Shown: positions 17,421 through 26,277, counted from the stretch's first letter. The stretch is DNA of 64,000 nt from Teichococcus aerophilus (GCF_014490485.1 NZ_JACTVA010000018.1:25626-89625); one strand, 5' to 3'. A program made the numbers and translations. The notes: generated by a model from the sequence alone, not told the origin.

Positions 17421-17833
17421 GAGGAAGGCCGGGGAAGGAATTCCCCGGACCCCTTCTTTTTTTCTGCCAGTTTGGCGTGCGTCTTTAGGATTGAAGGGCT
17501 CGTCTTTGGATTCCGGTGGAGATGTGCGTGATCGCGCCGCCCTCGCGTATCGCTCAGTCTAGAGCCGATCGGCATTCGACCTGCTGCCGGAAGGATGAGC
17601 AGGAAATGAATTTCCCTGAACCCGATCCTTTTCTAGCGGTTGGCGTGGGGCCTCAGCACGAGCGGATACAGCTATGGGCAGTATCGCGCGCCATCCGGGC
17701 TGAACCATCAGCCCCCGGCGGCCACGAACCTTCGGCGTAGCCCCGATATAGCCCAAAACGGCCGCCCCCACAGCCACACCGAAAGACTCGCAGAAAGAAG
17801 AAGGGGTCCGGGGAATTCCTTCCCCGGCCTTTC
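17421..17833. repeat. Intergenic repeat, family 1, copy C with a degenerate second copy inside
   Basis: Left arm at 17421-17465 has the standard hairpin CCGGGGAA-GGAA-TTCCCCGG plus T run; right arm at 17785-17833 is the standard inverted arm. The middle is longer than in A or B. It contains a worn arm at about 17588-17640 (GGAAGGATGAGCAGGAAATG, then TTTCCCTGAACCCGATCC) and an inner block similar to the GGCTGAACC..TCAG region of copy B. This looks like one element inserted in, or recombined with, an older one. It separates two convergent transcription units. Confidence 0.78.
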
Positions 17834-17851
17834 CTGTTTTCGCCCCTCCCC

Positions 17852-19135
17852 TCAAGGCACCCGGCGAACCTCGACCAGGGTGCGCCCGCCTTCGGCATAG
17901 AGGCGGTAGGAGAGGACGATGTCCCCCTGTGGGGTCGTGGCATTCACCAGGCATTGCGGCACGGGGGCCATGTAGGGCTGCAGGCGGCGGTAGTCGTCCC
18001 GCAGCGCCGGGCTGGCGTTGTAGGCCTCCACGATGACGTCGGTATAGGGGCGCGGGTTCGACAGGCGCTGGACGTTGTTCTGGCCGTCGGCGCCCGGTTG
18101 GGACTGGAAGATGAAGACGACGTCGGTGAGCAGGGCCTGGTCGGCGCAGTCCAGCGTGGGCGGCGCGCCGGCGGGCGCGGTGGCGGCAGGGCTGGCGGCA
18201 GGCGGCACGCTGGAAGGCGCCAGCGGGCGTGACGGGCCGGGGGGCGCGCTGTTGCGGAACGAGCCGAGATAGGTCTGGAGAAGTTGGACGTTGCGCAGGC
18301 TCTCGCCATTCTCCGCCTGGCATTCGCGGATGCGGGTGGAAAGGGCGCTGTAGTCTTGCTGCGTCCATTGCTGAAACGGCATGCCGAAGGGCGACTGGCC
18401 GTTGGCCCAGCCGGCGGCGCGCACGGCGTTGCTGCTGACCATGGCGCAGGGCGCCGAAGCAAGCTGAGCGGCGAAGCTGCCGCCTGCGGGTAGCTGGGCG
18501 GGCGTGGAAGGCCGGGCACCTAGTGGCGGCGGCGTGGGCGAGGCCGCCGGGTCCGGCAACGCCAGTTGCGGCGCGGCTGGGGCCGCCATTGCGGAGACAC
18601 CGGACGTCAGTGGCAGCGGCGTGGCGGGCGTAGGCTGGGCGGGGGGCGGTACCGGTGTGGTGGGCGCGGCCGGCCGACCGGCCAGCGGCGGCACCGGGAT
18701 GGGCACGGCGGTGGTGGCGGGATCGGCAGTTGGTGGGGCCGCTGCGGCCGGCGCGGCCTCTGACGGGGGGGCTTCGGGCAGGCTGGCAAGGCGGGCGCGC
18801 AGCCAGGCTTCCCGCTCGGCATAGGCAATGGTCAGGCATTCCGCGGCGTAGCTGGGGGCGCACATGCGGTTGCGGCGCTGGGCCCAGTCCTGCTGCGCCG
18901 TTTGCAGCAGGGGGCGGTTCTGCAGCCGCTGGGCCAGCTCGGCCGCCAGGGCGGCCAGGGTGCGGTCGGCCTCGGCCAGGGCGGGGTTGCCGCAGAGAAT
19001 GCGGTCCACCCGACGGCTGGGCCTGGCGCACTCCAATGCCGCGAACTCGGCGACGGGTGCGGCGGGCGCCGCCGTCGCGGCCCAGAACGGAGTGGTGGTG
19101 AAACAAGCCGCCAGACCCAGCAATGCACGCTTCAT
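17852..19135 (-). CDS. Exported protein with LprI-like (DUF1311) N-terminal domain
   Basis: 427 residues with a signal peptide (MKRALLGLAACFTTTPFWA). The N-terminal domain (about residues 33-125) has the LprI/DUF1311 pattern with paired cysteines: LECARPSRRVDRILCGN, ALAEADRTLAALAAELAQRL, QQDWAQRRNRMC and ECLTIAYAEREAWLRARL; related domains inhibit lysozyme or act in the envelope. A long Pro/Ala-rich linker follows (about 130-235). A C-terminal domain (about 250-427) with cysteine pairs then appears, which I do not recognise. ATG at 19135. It faces the small-protein operon across repeat C. Confidence 0.75.
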   Translation of the reverse strand: MKRALLGLAACFTTTPFWAATAAPAAPVAEFAALECARPSRRVDRILCGNPALAEADRTLAALAAELAQRLQNRPLLQTAQQDWAQRRNRMCAPSYAAECLTIAYAEREAWLRARLASLPEAPPSEAAPAAAAPPTADPATTAVPIPVPPLAGRPAAPTTPVPPPAQPTPATPLPLTSGVSAMAAPAAPQLALPDPAASPTPPPLGARPSTPAQLPAGGSFAAQLASAPCAMVSSNAVRAAGWANGQSPFGMPFQQWTQQDYSALSTRIRECQAENGESLRNVQLLQTYLGSFRNSAPPGPSRPLAPSSVPPAASPAATAPAGAPPTLDCADQALLTDVVFIFQSQPGADGQNNVQRLSNPRPYTDVIVEAYNASPALRDDYRRLQPYMAPVPQCLVNATTPQGDIVLSYRLYAEGGRTLVEVRRVP

Positions 19136-19260
19136 CCGTTGATCCCCAGGCCGCAAGCGGAGCCATAGCCTAGCGCCCCTGCCCGGCCACCGCGACAGCC
19201 AGACCGGGATTAAGCCGCGGCCGGCGCCGAATCCGCTTGCGCGGGGGGAAGACCCGTGGC

Positions 19261-19295
19261 TCGATGCAATCGATTTAATAAATCGATTGCATCGA
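19261..19295. promoter_or_regulatory. Perfect 35-bp palindrome, likely LacI-family operator
   Basis: Sixteen-base arms TCGATGCAATCGATTT and AAATCGATTGCATCGA around a 3-base centre (AAT), with no mismatch. Located 24 bases before the ATG of the binding-protein gene whose operon ends with a LacI-type regulator. AT-rich symmetric sites with an ATCGAT core suit this regulator class; binding is inferred. Confidence 0.75.
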
Positions 19296-19318
19296 GCGGT
19301 GCGGCGGGGGAGCGGGGC

Positions 19319-20893
19319 ATGGGCAGGATGGCGGCGGGCATCGCGGGGTTCACCATGGGCGCGTGGCTGGGGCTGGCGGCGCCCGCCTTGGCCGCAGGCC
19401 TGACCGTGGCGCTGCAGACCGATGCGACCAGCATGGACCCGCATGTCGCCCCCACCTTCACCACGGCGGCGTTGCAGGACCACATCTATGGCAGCCTGAT
19501 CAGCCTGGACCCGGAGCTGCGGCAGGTGCCCAACCTGGCGCTGCGCTGGCAGGCGGTGGACGCGACGCGCTGGCTGGTCGAACTGCGGCCTGGCGTCACC
19601 TTCTCGGATGGGCGGGCCTTCGGCGCGGAGGACGTGGCGTTCTCCCTGCGGCGGGCCACGCTGGTGCGGCACGCCGCCGGCACCGCCGCGCCCTATGTGA
19701 AGGCCATTACCGGCATCACGGTGCTGGACCCGCTGCGGCTGGAACTGCAGACCGAGACGCCCTACCCGCAACTGCCGCTGGACCTGGCGCGGCTGCGCAT
19801 CGTCTCCGCCGCCGTGGGCGAGCAGGCGGGGACGGACGCGTTCAACCGCGGCGAGGCCGCGATCGGTACCGGGCCCTACGTGCTGCGGGGGTGGACACCG
19901 GGCGAGAAGCTGGAGTTGGCGCGCAACCCGCGCTTCTGGGGCGAGGCGCCGGAATGGGACAGCGTGACCTTCCGGCCGATCGCCAGCGATGCAGCGCGGC
20001 TGGCGGCGCTGCTGTCCGGCAGCGTCGACCTGATCGACAAGGTGCCGACGCCGGACGTGGCGCGGCTGCGGCGGGAGCCGCAGGTGGCGGTGTTCGCGCA
20101 TGAGGGCAACCGCACCATGTTCCTGGTGCCGGATACGGCGCGGGAGGTCAGCCCCTTCGTCACCGGCCATGACGGCCAGCCGCTGCCGGCGAACCCGTTG
20201 CGGGACGTGCGGGTGCGGCGGGCCATCTCGCTCGCCATCAACCGCAAGGCGCTGGTGGAGCGGGTGCTGGAGGGCGAAGGCAGCGTGGCCAACCAGGCGG
20301 CGCCAGTTGGCATGTTCGGCGGTTCCGCCGCCATTCCCGCGGCCGAGTGGCAGCCGGAGGCGGCGCGCGCGCTGCTGGCGGAGGCCGGCTATCCGCAAGG
20401 CTTCCGGCTGGCGCTGCATTGTTCCAACGGCCGCTATGTAGCGGACCGCGCCACCTGCCAGGCGCTGGCGCAGATGCTGACGCGCATCGGCATCGCCGCC
20501 ACGGCGGAGGCGGAGCCGCAATCGGTGTTCTACACCCGCATGTCGCGCTTCGATGCCAGCCTGTTGCTGAATGGCTGGGGCAGCATCGGCGATAATCTGG
20601 TGGTGTTGCGCCAGGCGCTGCATTCGGTGGATGCGGCGCGCGGCCTGGGCGGCTTCAATCGCGGCCGTTACGCGAATGCCGAGCTGGACCGGTTGACCGA
20701 TGCCGCCGCGCGAACCATCGACGATGGCGAACGGTCCCGCTTGCAGCAGCAGGCGATGGAAACGGCGATGGCCGATGTCGGGCTGGTGCCGCTCTACACG
20801 CCGGCCTGGATCTGGGCCGGGCGGAAAGGGCTGCGCTACACCGCCGGGTTCGACGAAGGCACCTTCGCCACCCGCGCGACGGCGGGCCGCTGA
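19319..20893 (+). CDS. ABC transporter solute-binding protein, family 5
   Basis: 524-residue periplasmic binding protein of the peptide/opine/nickel class. Signal peptide MGRMAAGIAGFTMGAWLGLAAPALAA, then GLTVALQTDATSMDPHV, the family block VELRPGVTFSDGRAF and AIGTGPYVLRGW. I placed the start at ATG 19319, preceded by GGGGGAG; a GTG further up at 19256 would translate through the palindrome and is rejected. No permease or ATPase gene lies nearby, so it either uses a transporter encoded elsewhere or is an orphan. The LacI-type regulator follows by 3 bases. Confidence 0.9.
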   Translation: MGRMAAGIAGFTMGAWLGLAAPALAAGLTVALQTDATSMDPHVAPTFTTAALQDHIYGSLISLDPELRQVPNLALRWQAVDATRWLVELRPGVTFSDGRAFGAEDVAFSLRRATLVRHAAGTAAPYVKAITGITVLDPLRLELQTETPYPQLPLDLARLRIVSAAVGEQAGTDAFNRGEAAIGTGPYVLRGWTPGEKLELARNPRFWGEAPEWDSVTFRPIASDAARLAALLSGSVDLIDKVPTPDVARLRREPQVAVFAHEGNRTMFLVPDTAREVSPFVTGHDGQPLPANPLRDVRVRRAISLAINRKALVERVLEGEGSVANQAAPVGMFGGSAAIPAAEWQPEAARALLAEAGYPQGFRLALHCSNGRYVADRATCQALAQMLTRIGIAATAEAEPQSVFYTRMSRFDASLLLNGWGSIGDNLVVLRQALHSVDAARGLGGFNRGRYANAELDRLTDAAARTIDDGERSRLQQQAMETAMADVGLVPLYTPAWIWAGRKGLRYTAGFDEGTFATRATAGR

Positions 20894-20896
20894 GCG

Positions 20897-21913
20897 ATGC
20901 CGGATGACAGCATCGCCATCGTCGCCCGCCCGCGCGTGGCCGACGTTGCCCGGCTGGCGGGCGTCTCGGCGGCCACCGTCTCCCGCATCCTGAATGGCAG
21001 CGAGATGTTCGCCGATGCGACGCGGATTCGGGTGCAGGAGGCGGCGCGGCAGCTGGGCTTCCAGCCGGACCCGGCGGCGCGTTCCCTGCGCCGCGGCCAG
21101 GGCGATAGCATCGCGCTGCTGGTGGGCGATATCGAGCAGGGCGTCTATGCCGGGCTGACGCGCCACATGCAGGCGGCCCTGGAGGATATGGGGCTGGACC
21201 TGCTGGTCTATGACCTGGCGCACCAGGAAGCCCGGCTGCGGCGCTTCCTGGAACGTGCACCGGCGCGGCGGCTGCGCGGCATCGTGCTGGCGACAACGGA
21301 TACGTTGCCAGAGGATTGCATCGGGCTGTTGCGCGGCCTGATGGCGCAGCAGGTGAAGGTTATCGCGTTGCGCCAGAGGCTGGACCAGCACGGCATCGCC
21401 TCCGTCATCCAGGACGAGCACAGCGCGGCGAAGCTGGCGACGGCAGCGCTGCTGCGCAAAGGCCGGATGCCGATCGCCTTCCTTGGCCGCATCAGTGGTT
21501 CGCTGATGGGGGCGGAACGCTGCGAGGGTTATCGGGACGCGTTGCGCGAGGCTGGGCATGCGGTGGATAGCGCGTTGATATGGGATGCATCCTACCGCTA
21601 CCGCGCCGGCTTCACCGCGACGGCGGAGGCGCTGCAGCGGGGCCTGGCGTTTTCGGCGATCCTGGCGGCCAGTGACGAGTTGGCGCTGGGTGCGATCGCG
21701 GCGTTGCAGGATGCCGGCAGGAGCGTACCGGGCGACGTGGCTGTCATTGGCTTCGGCGATGCGGATTGGGCGGCGTATCAGCGCCCATCGCTGACCAGCC
21801 TGAGCGAGCATCCGGCGGAGCTCTCCGGCATCGTGCGCGGCATCCTGGAAGGCAAGGCGACCGGGCTGCTGCACGAGGTGAAGCGGCATCTGGTCGAGCG
21901 TCAGTCGGGCTAA
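20897..21913 (+). CDS. LacI-family transcriptional regulator
   Basis: 338 residues. The N-terminal helix-turn-helix VADVARLAGVSAATVSRILNG (about 13-33) and hinge region ARQLGFQPDPAARSLRRG are classical. The C-terminal part is a periplasmic-binding-protein-like sensor ending in AVIGFGDADWAAYQRPSLTSL. A short N-terminal extension (MPDDSIAIVARPR) precedes the HTH. It begins 3 bases after the binding-protein stop, so both are one unit and probably autoregulated through the palindrome at 19261-19295. Confidence 0.93.
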   Translation: MPDDSIAIVARPRVADVARLAGVSAATVSRILNGSEMFADATRIRVQEAARQLGFQPDPAARSLRRGQGDSIALLVGDIEQGVYAGLTRHMQAALEDMGLDLLVYDLAHQEARLRRFLERAPARRLRGIVLATTDTLPEDCIGLLRGLMAQQVKVIALRQRLDQHGIASVIQDEHSAAKLATAALLRKGRMPIAFLGRISGSLMGAERCEGYRDALREAGHAVDSALIWDASYRYRAGFTATAEALQRGLAFSAILAASDELALGAIAALQDAGRSVPGDVAVIGFGDADWAAYQRPSLTSLSEHPAELSGIVRGILEGKATGLLHEVKRHLVERQSG

Positions 21914-22087
21914 TCTGCGGCGAGGCCTGGTTCTTTGGTGGAAAGCCGTGCGGGTTATCCGCCGCTTCCGCCTGACATCAGCGATGTGCATGCCGCTGGC
22001 GGATATCCGCCACTGGCCGGGCGAAGCGCGTCCATTTCCAGAGATGACACGGAATAACGGCGATCTTGCGATCTTCGCGGCAAAACT

Positions 22088-22138
22088 GATTCTTTCATCT
22101 TGACGCATGAATGAAAGAATCGAGACACTGATGCGTCA
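22088..22138. promoter_or_regulatory. Nested inverted repeats upstream of the IclR-type gene
   Basis: GATTCTTTCAT (22088-22098) and ATGAAAGAATC (22111-22121) form perfect 11-base arms with a 12-base spacer. Overlapping them, TGACGCAT (22101-22108) pairs with ATGCGTCA (22131-22138). The second arm touches the start codon. The region is AT-rich against the surrounding DNA and very likely contains the operator and promoter of the operon. Confidence 0.65.
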
Positions 22139-22902
22139 TGAATACGATGTATTCCCATAGAATACTAAGCGAAGAGACTTCCGGCGTCAGGCCCCTGGCC
22201 TCCGCGCTGAAGATCCTGTCGCTGCTCGACCACCTGGGCACCTGCGCGGAGGCCATGCGGTTGGCGGAGCTGTCACGCAGTCTCGGTCTTCCCCGTGCCA
22301 CGCTGTATCAACGGCTGATCACGCTGGTGGAGGCCGGCTGGGTGGAGCAACTGGAGGATGGGCGGTTCCGCCTGACCCTGCGCGCCGCGCGGTTGGCCAA
22401 GGCGGCGACCGACCAGGCCGGGCTGGGGGACCGCACGCTGCCGATCCTGCAAGCGCTGGTCAGCGAGACCGGGGAAGCCGCCTCCCTCGCCGTATTGGAG
22501 AAGGGGGAGCCGCGCATCATCCAGCGCGTGGAACCCAGCGGCATCCTGAAGGTGGAGATGCATGTCGGCGCCGCGATGTCGCTGCGGGAAAGCGCTTCTG
22601 GCCGCGTGCTGGCGGCCTTTGCCGCCGAGCCGGTGCTGGCCGCGCTGAAATCCATGGATGCTGCCTTGCCGGACCGGGCGACGCTGCAGGCGGTGCGGCA
22701 GGCCGGGCATTCGATCTCCAGCGGGCGCAGCATCGCCGGCATCCGCGCGGCGGCGGTGCCGGTGTTCGACCATGCCGGTCGTTGCATCGCCGCCCTCTCT
22801 CTCGTCGCGCCGACGCAGCGCTTCGCCGCCGATGGCTGGATCAAACCCTTGCGGGAGGCTGCCCAACGCCTCAGCGCCCTGATGGAAGGCCGCACGCCAT
22901 GA
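22138..22902 (+). CDS. IclR-family transcriptional regulator
   Basis: 254 residues: N-terminal winged helix (about 20-85; LASALKILSLLDHLG, AELSRSLGLPRATLYQRLITL) and a C-terminal effector-binding GAF-like domain (GEAASLAVLEKGEPRIIQRVE, MSLRESASGRVLAAF, GIRAAAVPVFDHAGRCIAALSL). It heads an operon of seven further genes for uptake and breakdown of an unidentified compound and overlaps the next gene by ATGA. No clear ribosome site is seen before ATG 22138, which abuts the inverted repeats; ATG 22147 is an alternative start. Confidence 0.92.
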   Translation: MNTMYSHRILSEETSGVRPLASALKILSLLDHLGTCAEAMRLAELSRSLGLPRATLYQRLITLVEAGWVEQLEDGRFRLTLRAARLAKAATDQAGLGDRTLPILQALVSETGEAASLAVLEKGEPRIIQRVEPSGILKVEMHVGAAMSLRESASGRVLAAFAAEPVLAALKSMDAALPDRATLQAVRQAGHSISSGRSIAGIRAAAVPVFDHAGRCIAALSLVAPTQRFAADGWIKPLREAAQRLSALMEGRTP

Positions 22903-24605
22903 TGCCTGACGCGATGACCGCATCGCCCCCTCCCCCCCCTGGCCCACGCGACCCGAACCTGCTGATGCGGCCGGAACGGCTGGCGGCGATGCAGCCCAGC
23001 CGCGTCAGCGCATCCCGCGCGCTGATGGCGCAGATGCTGCGGGAAGGCTGGCGCATCACCACGCGGCGATTCGAGATCGGTCCCGATTCGGTCGGGACGG
23101 CGGTGTACGACATCGCGGCGCCGGGCGGCCAGTTCAGCTTCCTGGCCTATTCCAACGCACCGAAGCGGGAGGGCCGCACCGGGCGCATCATCGGCCGCAG
23201 CTGGGACATGACCGGCGCGCTGGTGGAAGGCGTGGCCGATGACGCGGTGATCGAGGCCACGCGGCAGGAATTGCCGAAGCTCTATGCCGGGCGGGCCACA
23301 CCGGGCACGCTGGTGTGGTGCCGTTCCAACCGCAGCATGCGCATCTTCGATGCCACTGTCAGCGCCCTGGCCGAGGGGCGCCAGCCGGAGGTCTCGCTGC
23401 TGGCGCAGGCCTGCTACCTGATGCGCAATACCGGGCTGGACGGCAACGGCACCTTCGGCACCCGTTCCTTCCTGGCGCTGGAGGAGGGGCATCCGCTGCG
23501 GCACCCGTTGGCGGCGCAGATGCTCTCCGCCTACATGATGCGGGAGTTCGCGGCGGATCTGGTGAACCACCTGGCCGCGCTGCAATCGCCCGCCGCCGTG
23601 GCGCTGGAGACGCAGCGGCGGCGCTTCCTGGGCATCGGCAATGGCTCGGCGCTGGGGTTGATCCTGTTCATCAACAACCACCCACGCCTGATCCATGCCT
23701 GGATCAGCGCGCGGGAGCAGGCGATCGTCGCCGCGCAATCCCTGGCGCTGGCGGCGGGCGATGCGCGGCTGGATCGTCTGCGAAGCCTGTTGCTGCGGGC
23801 AGCGACGTTCCGGCGGCAGGACCGGATGGTCTATGACGCCTTCGCCCCGAGCGCGCGGATTGCCGCGGAGCTGGAGCAGGTGGCGGCGCTGCTGCCCGAG
23901 TTGGACCTGACGGCGCCCTATCCGCTGGCGGCGCTGTCGGCGGCGGTGGAGGCGCGCTTCCATCCGGAGACCAGCGAGACGCTGCTCTCCCTGATGATCG
24001 AGCTGGTGCCGGAAGAAGCCGACAGGCTGGCCATGGGCATGATCGTCAGCGAGGAGTTGCAGGTACAGGGCAGCATGCGCAACGCGGCGCTGCGGGCGCT
24101 GCTGCGACAAGATTATGCCTGGGCGCTGGAGTGGGACATGCAGGCGGAGGGTGCCTACCGCCATGTCTGGTACAAATCCGCCACGGCGGAGGAGCCACGG
24201 CGCGGCCCGCGGGAGGAAGCGCCCGACGCCTTCAACCTGGGCCTGGACCTGCCGGGCCAGGTGCAGGCGCTGGACGCCGCCCTGGCGCAGCGGCCGGCGG
24301 ATGAGCCCGTAGGGAGGCTGTTGCTGCAACAGCCCGGCCTGCGCGCCATCGTCGCCCGGGTCCAGGGGCTGGCGGGGCTGTCTTACCATTCGCCGCACAC
24401 CAACATCATGGCTGACGATTTCGTGCCGGCGCATCTGGTGCGGTTGATGAACGTCACGCTGCACGGCGTGGACAAGACGCGGGACTACCTGAACCGCAAC
24501 CTGCGCGGCGTGCTGTTCCATGGTGCGCCGGTGGCCAGCGAGCTGGGCCAGGAGACCGACCAGATCTGGTTCTACCCCGCCGAGCCTTCGGAGCACGCAC
24601 GATGA
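22899..24605 (+). CDS. Conserved protein of unknown function (568 aa)
   Basis: I cannot assign a domain. The product is soluble, without a signal peptide. It opens with a proline stretch (SPPPPPGPRD) and then a block that looks conserved (LLMRPERLAAMQPSRVSASRALM). Other sharp motifs: SFLAYSN, GRSWDMTGALVEG, WCRSNRSMRIFD, LMRNTGLDGNGTFGTRSF, FLGIGNGSALGLILFINNHPR and AGLSYHSPHTNIMADDFVPAHLVRLMN. Histidines and asparagines inside glycine-rich blocks suggest an enzyme. It overlaps both neighbours by ATGA within a catabolic operon. I believe similar proteins occur next to M19 dipeptidases in other proteobacteria, but this is from memory. Confidence 0.75.
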   Translation: MMPDAMTASPPPPPGPRDPNLLMRPERLAAMQPSRVSASRALMAQMLREGWRITTRRFEIGPDSVGTAVYDIAAPGGQFSFLAYSNAPKREGRTGRIIGRSWDMTGALVEGVADDAVIEATRQELPKLYAGRATPGTLVWCRSNRSMRIFDATVSALAEGRQPEVSLLAQACYLMRNTGLDGNGTFGTRSFLALEEGHPLRHPLAAQMLSAYMMREFAADLVNHLAALQSPAAVALETQRRRFLGIGNGSALGLILFINNHPRLIHAWISAREQAIVAAQSLALAAGDARLDRLRSLLLRAATFRRQDRMVYDAFAPSARIAAELEQVAALLPELDLTAPYPLAALSAAVEARFHPETSETLLSLMIELVPEEADRLAMGMIVSEELQVQGSMRNAALRALLRQDYAWALEWDMQAEGAYRHVWYKSATAEEPRRGPREEAPDAFNLGLDLPGQVQALDAALAQRPADEPVGRLLLQQPGLRAIVARVQGLAGLSYHSPHTNIMADDFVPAHLVRLMNVTLHGVDKTRDYLNRNLRGVLFHGAPVASELGQETDQIWFYPAEPSEHAR

Positions 24606-25303
24606 ACCACGCCTGCCAGAGCGGGGACATGACGCCCGTGACGCTGCTGCCGCGCGAGGTGCGGCTGGTGGTGGAACGTATCCTGCTGTTGACGCCGTTG
24701 CCGGCCGGCATGGTGCCGGCGGTGCGCGACGTGCTGCTGTACTCGGCCGCCGCCGGGCTGGGCGGCCTGCCTGCCCTGCGGCGGGATTTCGCGGCGCTGC
24801 GCGATGCCCGGCCCGATGCCGCCGCCCTGCACGAGGCCGGGCATGGGGAGGCACGGCTGGAAGCCCACGGCCAGCATAGCTGGGTGGTGCTGCCGATGGC
24901 GCTGGATGTGCTGGCCGAGCTGGTGGCGGCGCATGGCAGCGGCCGCCTGGCCATCCAGGACGCCCTGGCGCCCGAGGAACTGGCGACCGCCTGCGCCATG
25001 GGCGGCCGGCTGGGGCTGGCCATCACCCTGGCGGATGCCAGCCCGTCGGGCGTCATCCTGACCGCCACGCCCGGCGGCGGGGAGGACCCGGTGCTGGCAC
25101 GCGCGCTACGCGACGGCATCCCGACCGAGGCGGCGTTGTGGTGGGAGTTGCACCATCTCTCCAATACCTCGCTGAGCCCGGACACGCCGGAGTCGCGCCG
25201 GCATGCCGGCCCGGTGATCGTGCTGGAGGATGGCCGCGTCATCGGCCGCAGCGACCATGATGACGACACCGACATGTCCCTGCTGACCGAGAAGGCTTCC
25301 TGA
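24602..25303 (+). CDS. Protein of unknown function (233 aa), coupled to the 568-aa gene
   Basis: Soluble alpha/beta protein with no signal peptide and no motif I can name. Features: VRDVLLYSAAAGLGGLPALRRDF, HSWVVLPMALDVLAELVAAH, TACAMGGRLGLAITLADAS, and an acidic end (GRSDHDDDTDMSLL). It begins ATGA inside the stop of the preceding gene and its own stop overlaps the dipeptidase start, so it is translated in a fixed block with both. It might be an accessory subunit of the 568-residue protein; this is inference from coupling only. Confidence 0.7.
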   Translation: MNHACQSGDMTPVTLLPREVRLVVERILLLTPLPAGMVPAVRDVLLYSAAAGLGGLPALRRDFAALRDARPDAAALHEAGHGEARLEAHGQHSWVVLPMALDVLAELVAAHGSGRLAIQDALAPEELATACAMGGRLGLAITLADASPSGVILTATPGGGEDPVLARALRDGIPTEAALWWELHHLSNTSLSPDTPESRRHAGPVIVLEDGRVIGRSDHDDDTDMSLLTEKAS

Positions 25304-26277
25304 TGCTGATTGACGCGCTGCAATGCGGCCACTTCTCGCGCGAGGTGTTTTCCCAGCTGCGGCAGGGCGGGGTTTCCGCCGTGACCGTGACCTGCGGGTT
25401 CTGGGAGGACCCGATGGAGTCCTTCGACTCGCTGGGCAAATGGCGTGACCTGGTGGGCGAGAACGCGGACCTGGTGGCGCTGGCCCGGACGCCGGCGGAG
25501 ATCGAGGCCGTGGCCGCCTCGGGCCGCACCGCCATCGTGCTGGGTTTCCAGAACACGGACCTGTTCGGCAACCGCATCCGGCTGGTGGAGATGTTCGCCG
25601 AGCTGGGCGTGCGGGTGGTGCAGTTGACCTACAACAACCAGAACTCGGTCGGCGGCAGTTGCTACGAGGCCGAGGATAGCGGCCTTGCCCGCTTCGGCAG
25701 AGAACTGGTGCGGGAGATGAACAGCGCCGGCATCCTGATCGACTGCTCCCATGTCGGGGAGAGGACGACGCTAGATACCATCCGGCATTCGCAGAAGCCG
25801 ATCGCGGTGACGCATGGCAATGCGCGCAGCGTGTTCGACCACAGCCGCAACAAGAGCGACGACATCCTGCACGCGTTGCGGGAGAGCAAAGGCGTCATCG
25901 GCTGCGCCGTCTACCGCAACATCACCGGCGACTATTTCTGCGCTTCCGCCCGCAACTGGGCGGAGATGGTGGCGAAGACGGTGGAGATCGCCGGCATCGA
26001 TTCCGTCGGCATCGGCACGGATTACGGCCACGACAACGGCCCGGCCGATTACGCCTGGATGCGGATGGGGCGCTGGACCCGGCATGTCGATTATGGCGCC
26101 TCCGCCCCCGGCAAGCCACTGAAGACGCCACGTGCGGAATGGCTGGCGGAGGGTGTCTCCGGCCTCGGCAAGATTGCCGGCGGGCTGAAGGAAGTGGGCT
26201 TCCATGATGATGAGATCGCCAAGCTGACGCATGGCAACTGGATGCGCCTTTACGGGGAAACCTTCCGGCAGGGCTGA
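25303..26277 (+). CDS. M19-family (membrane dipeptidase-like) hydrolase with altered metal site
   Basis: 324-residue TIM-barrel amidohydrolase related to renal/membrane dipeptidases. Recognised blocks: GVRVVQLTYNNQNSVGGSCYEAEDSGLARFG, ILIDCSHVGERTTLD, IAVTHGNARSVFDHSRNKSDD and VGIGTDYGHDNG. In classical members an N-terminal H-x-D and a bridging glutamate bind the zinc pair. Here the N-terminus reads DALQCGHFSRE (no H-x-D) and the glutamate position reads GFQNTD (Gln). This matches a subgroup that I recall as GFQN-type; its substrate may not be an ordinary dipeptide. Cotranscribed with a PotABCD-like importer, so it probably acts on the imported compound. Confidence 0.85.
   Translation: MLIDALQCGHFSREVFSQLRQGGVSAVTVTCGFWEDPMESFDSLGKWRDLVGENADLVALARTPAEIEAVAASGRTAIVLGFQNTDLFGNRIRLVEMFAELGVRVVQLTYNNQNSVGGSCYEAEDSGLARFGRELVREMNSAGILIDCSHVGERTTLDTIRHSQKPIAVTHGNARSVFDHSRNKSDDILHALRESKGVIGCAVYRNITGDYFCASARNWAEMVAKTVEIAGIDSVGIGTDYGHDNGPADYAWMRMGRWTRHVDYGASAPGKPLKTPRAEWLAEGVSGLGKIAGGLKEVGFHDDEIAKLTHGNWMRLYGETFRQG

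Noticed and set aside
19256..19318. Earlier GTG start for the family-5 binding protein
   Set aside because: It would translate through the perfect palindrome and spoil the signal peptide; ATG 19319 has a good ribosome site.
17852..22108. Very long minus-strand open frame (1418 codons) across the LprI-like, binding-protein and LacI genes
   Set aside because: Only its last 427 codons form a sensible protein. The rest is the antisense shadow of two clear plus-strand genes, caused by high GC.
22308..24854. Minus-strand open frame of 848 codons opposite the IclR operon
   Set aside because: Shadow frame; the plus-strand proteins have stop-start couplings and sensible composition.
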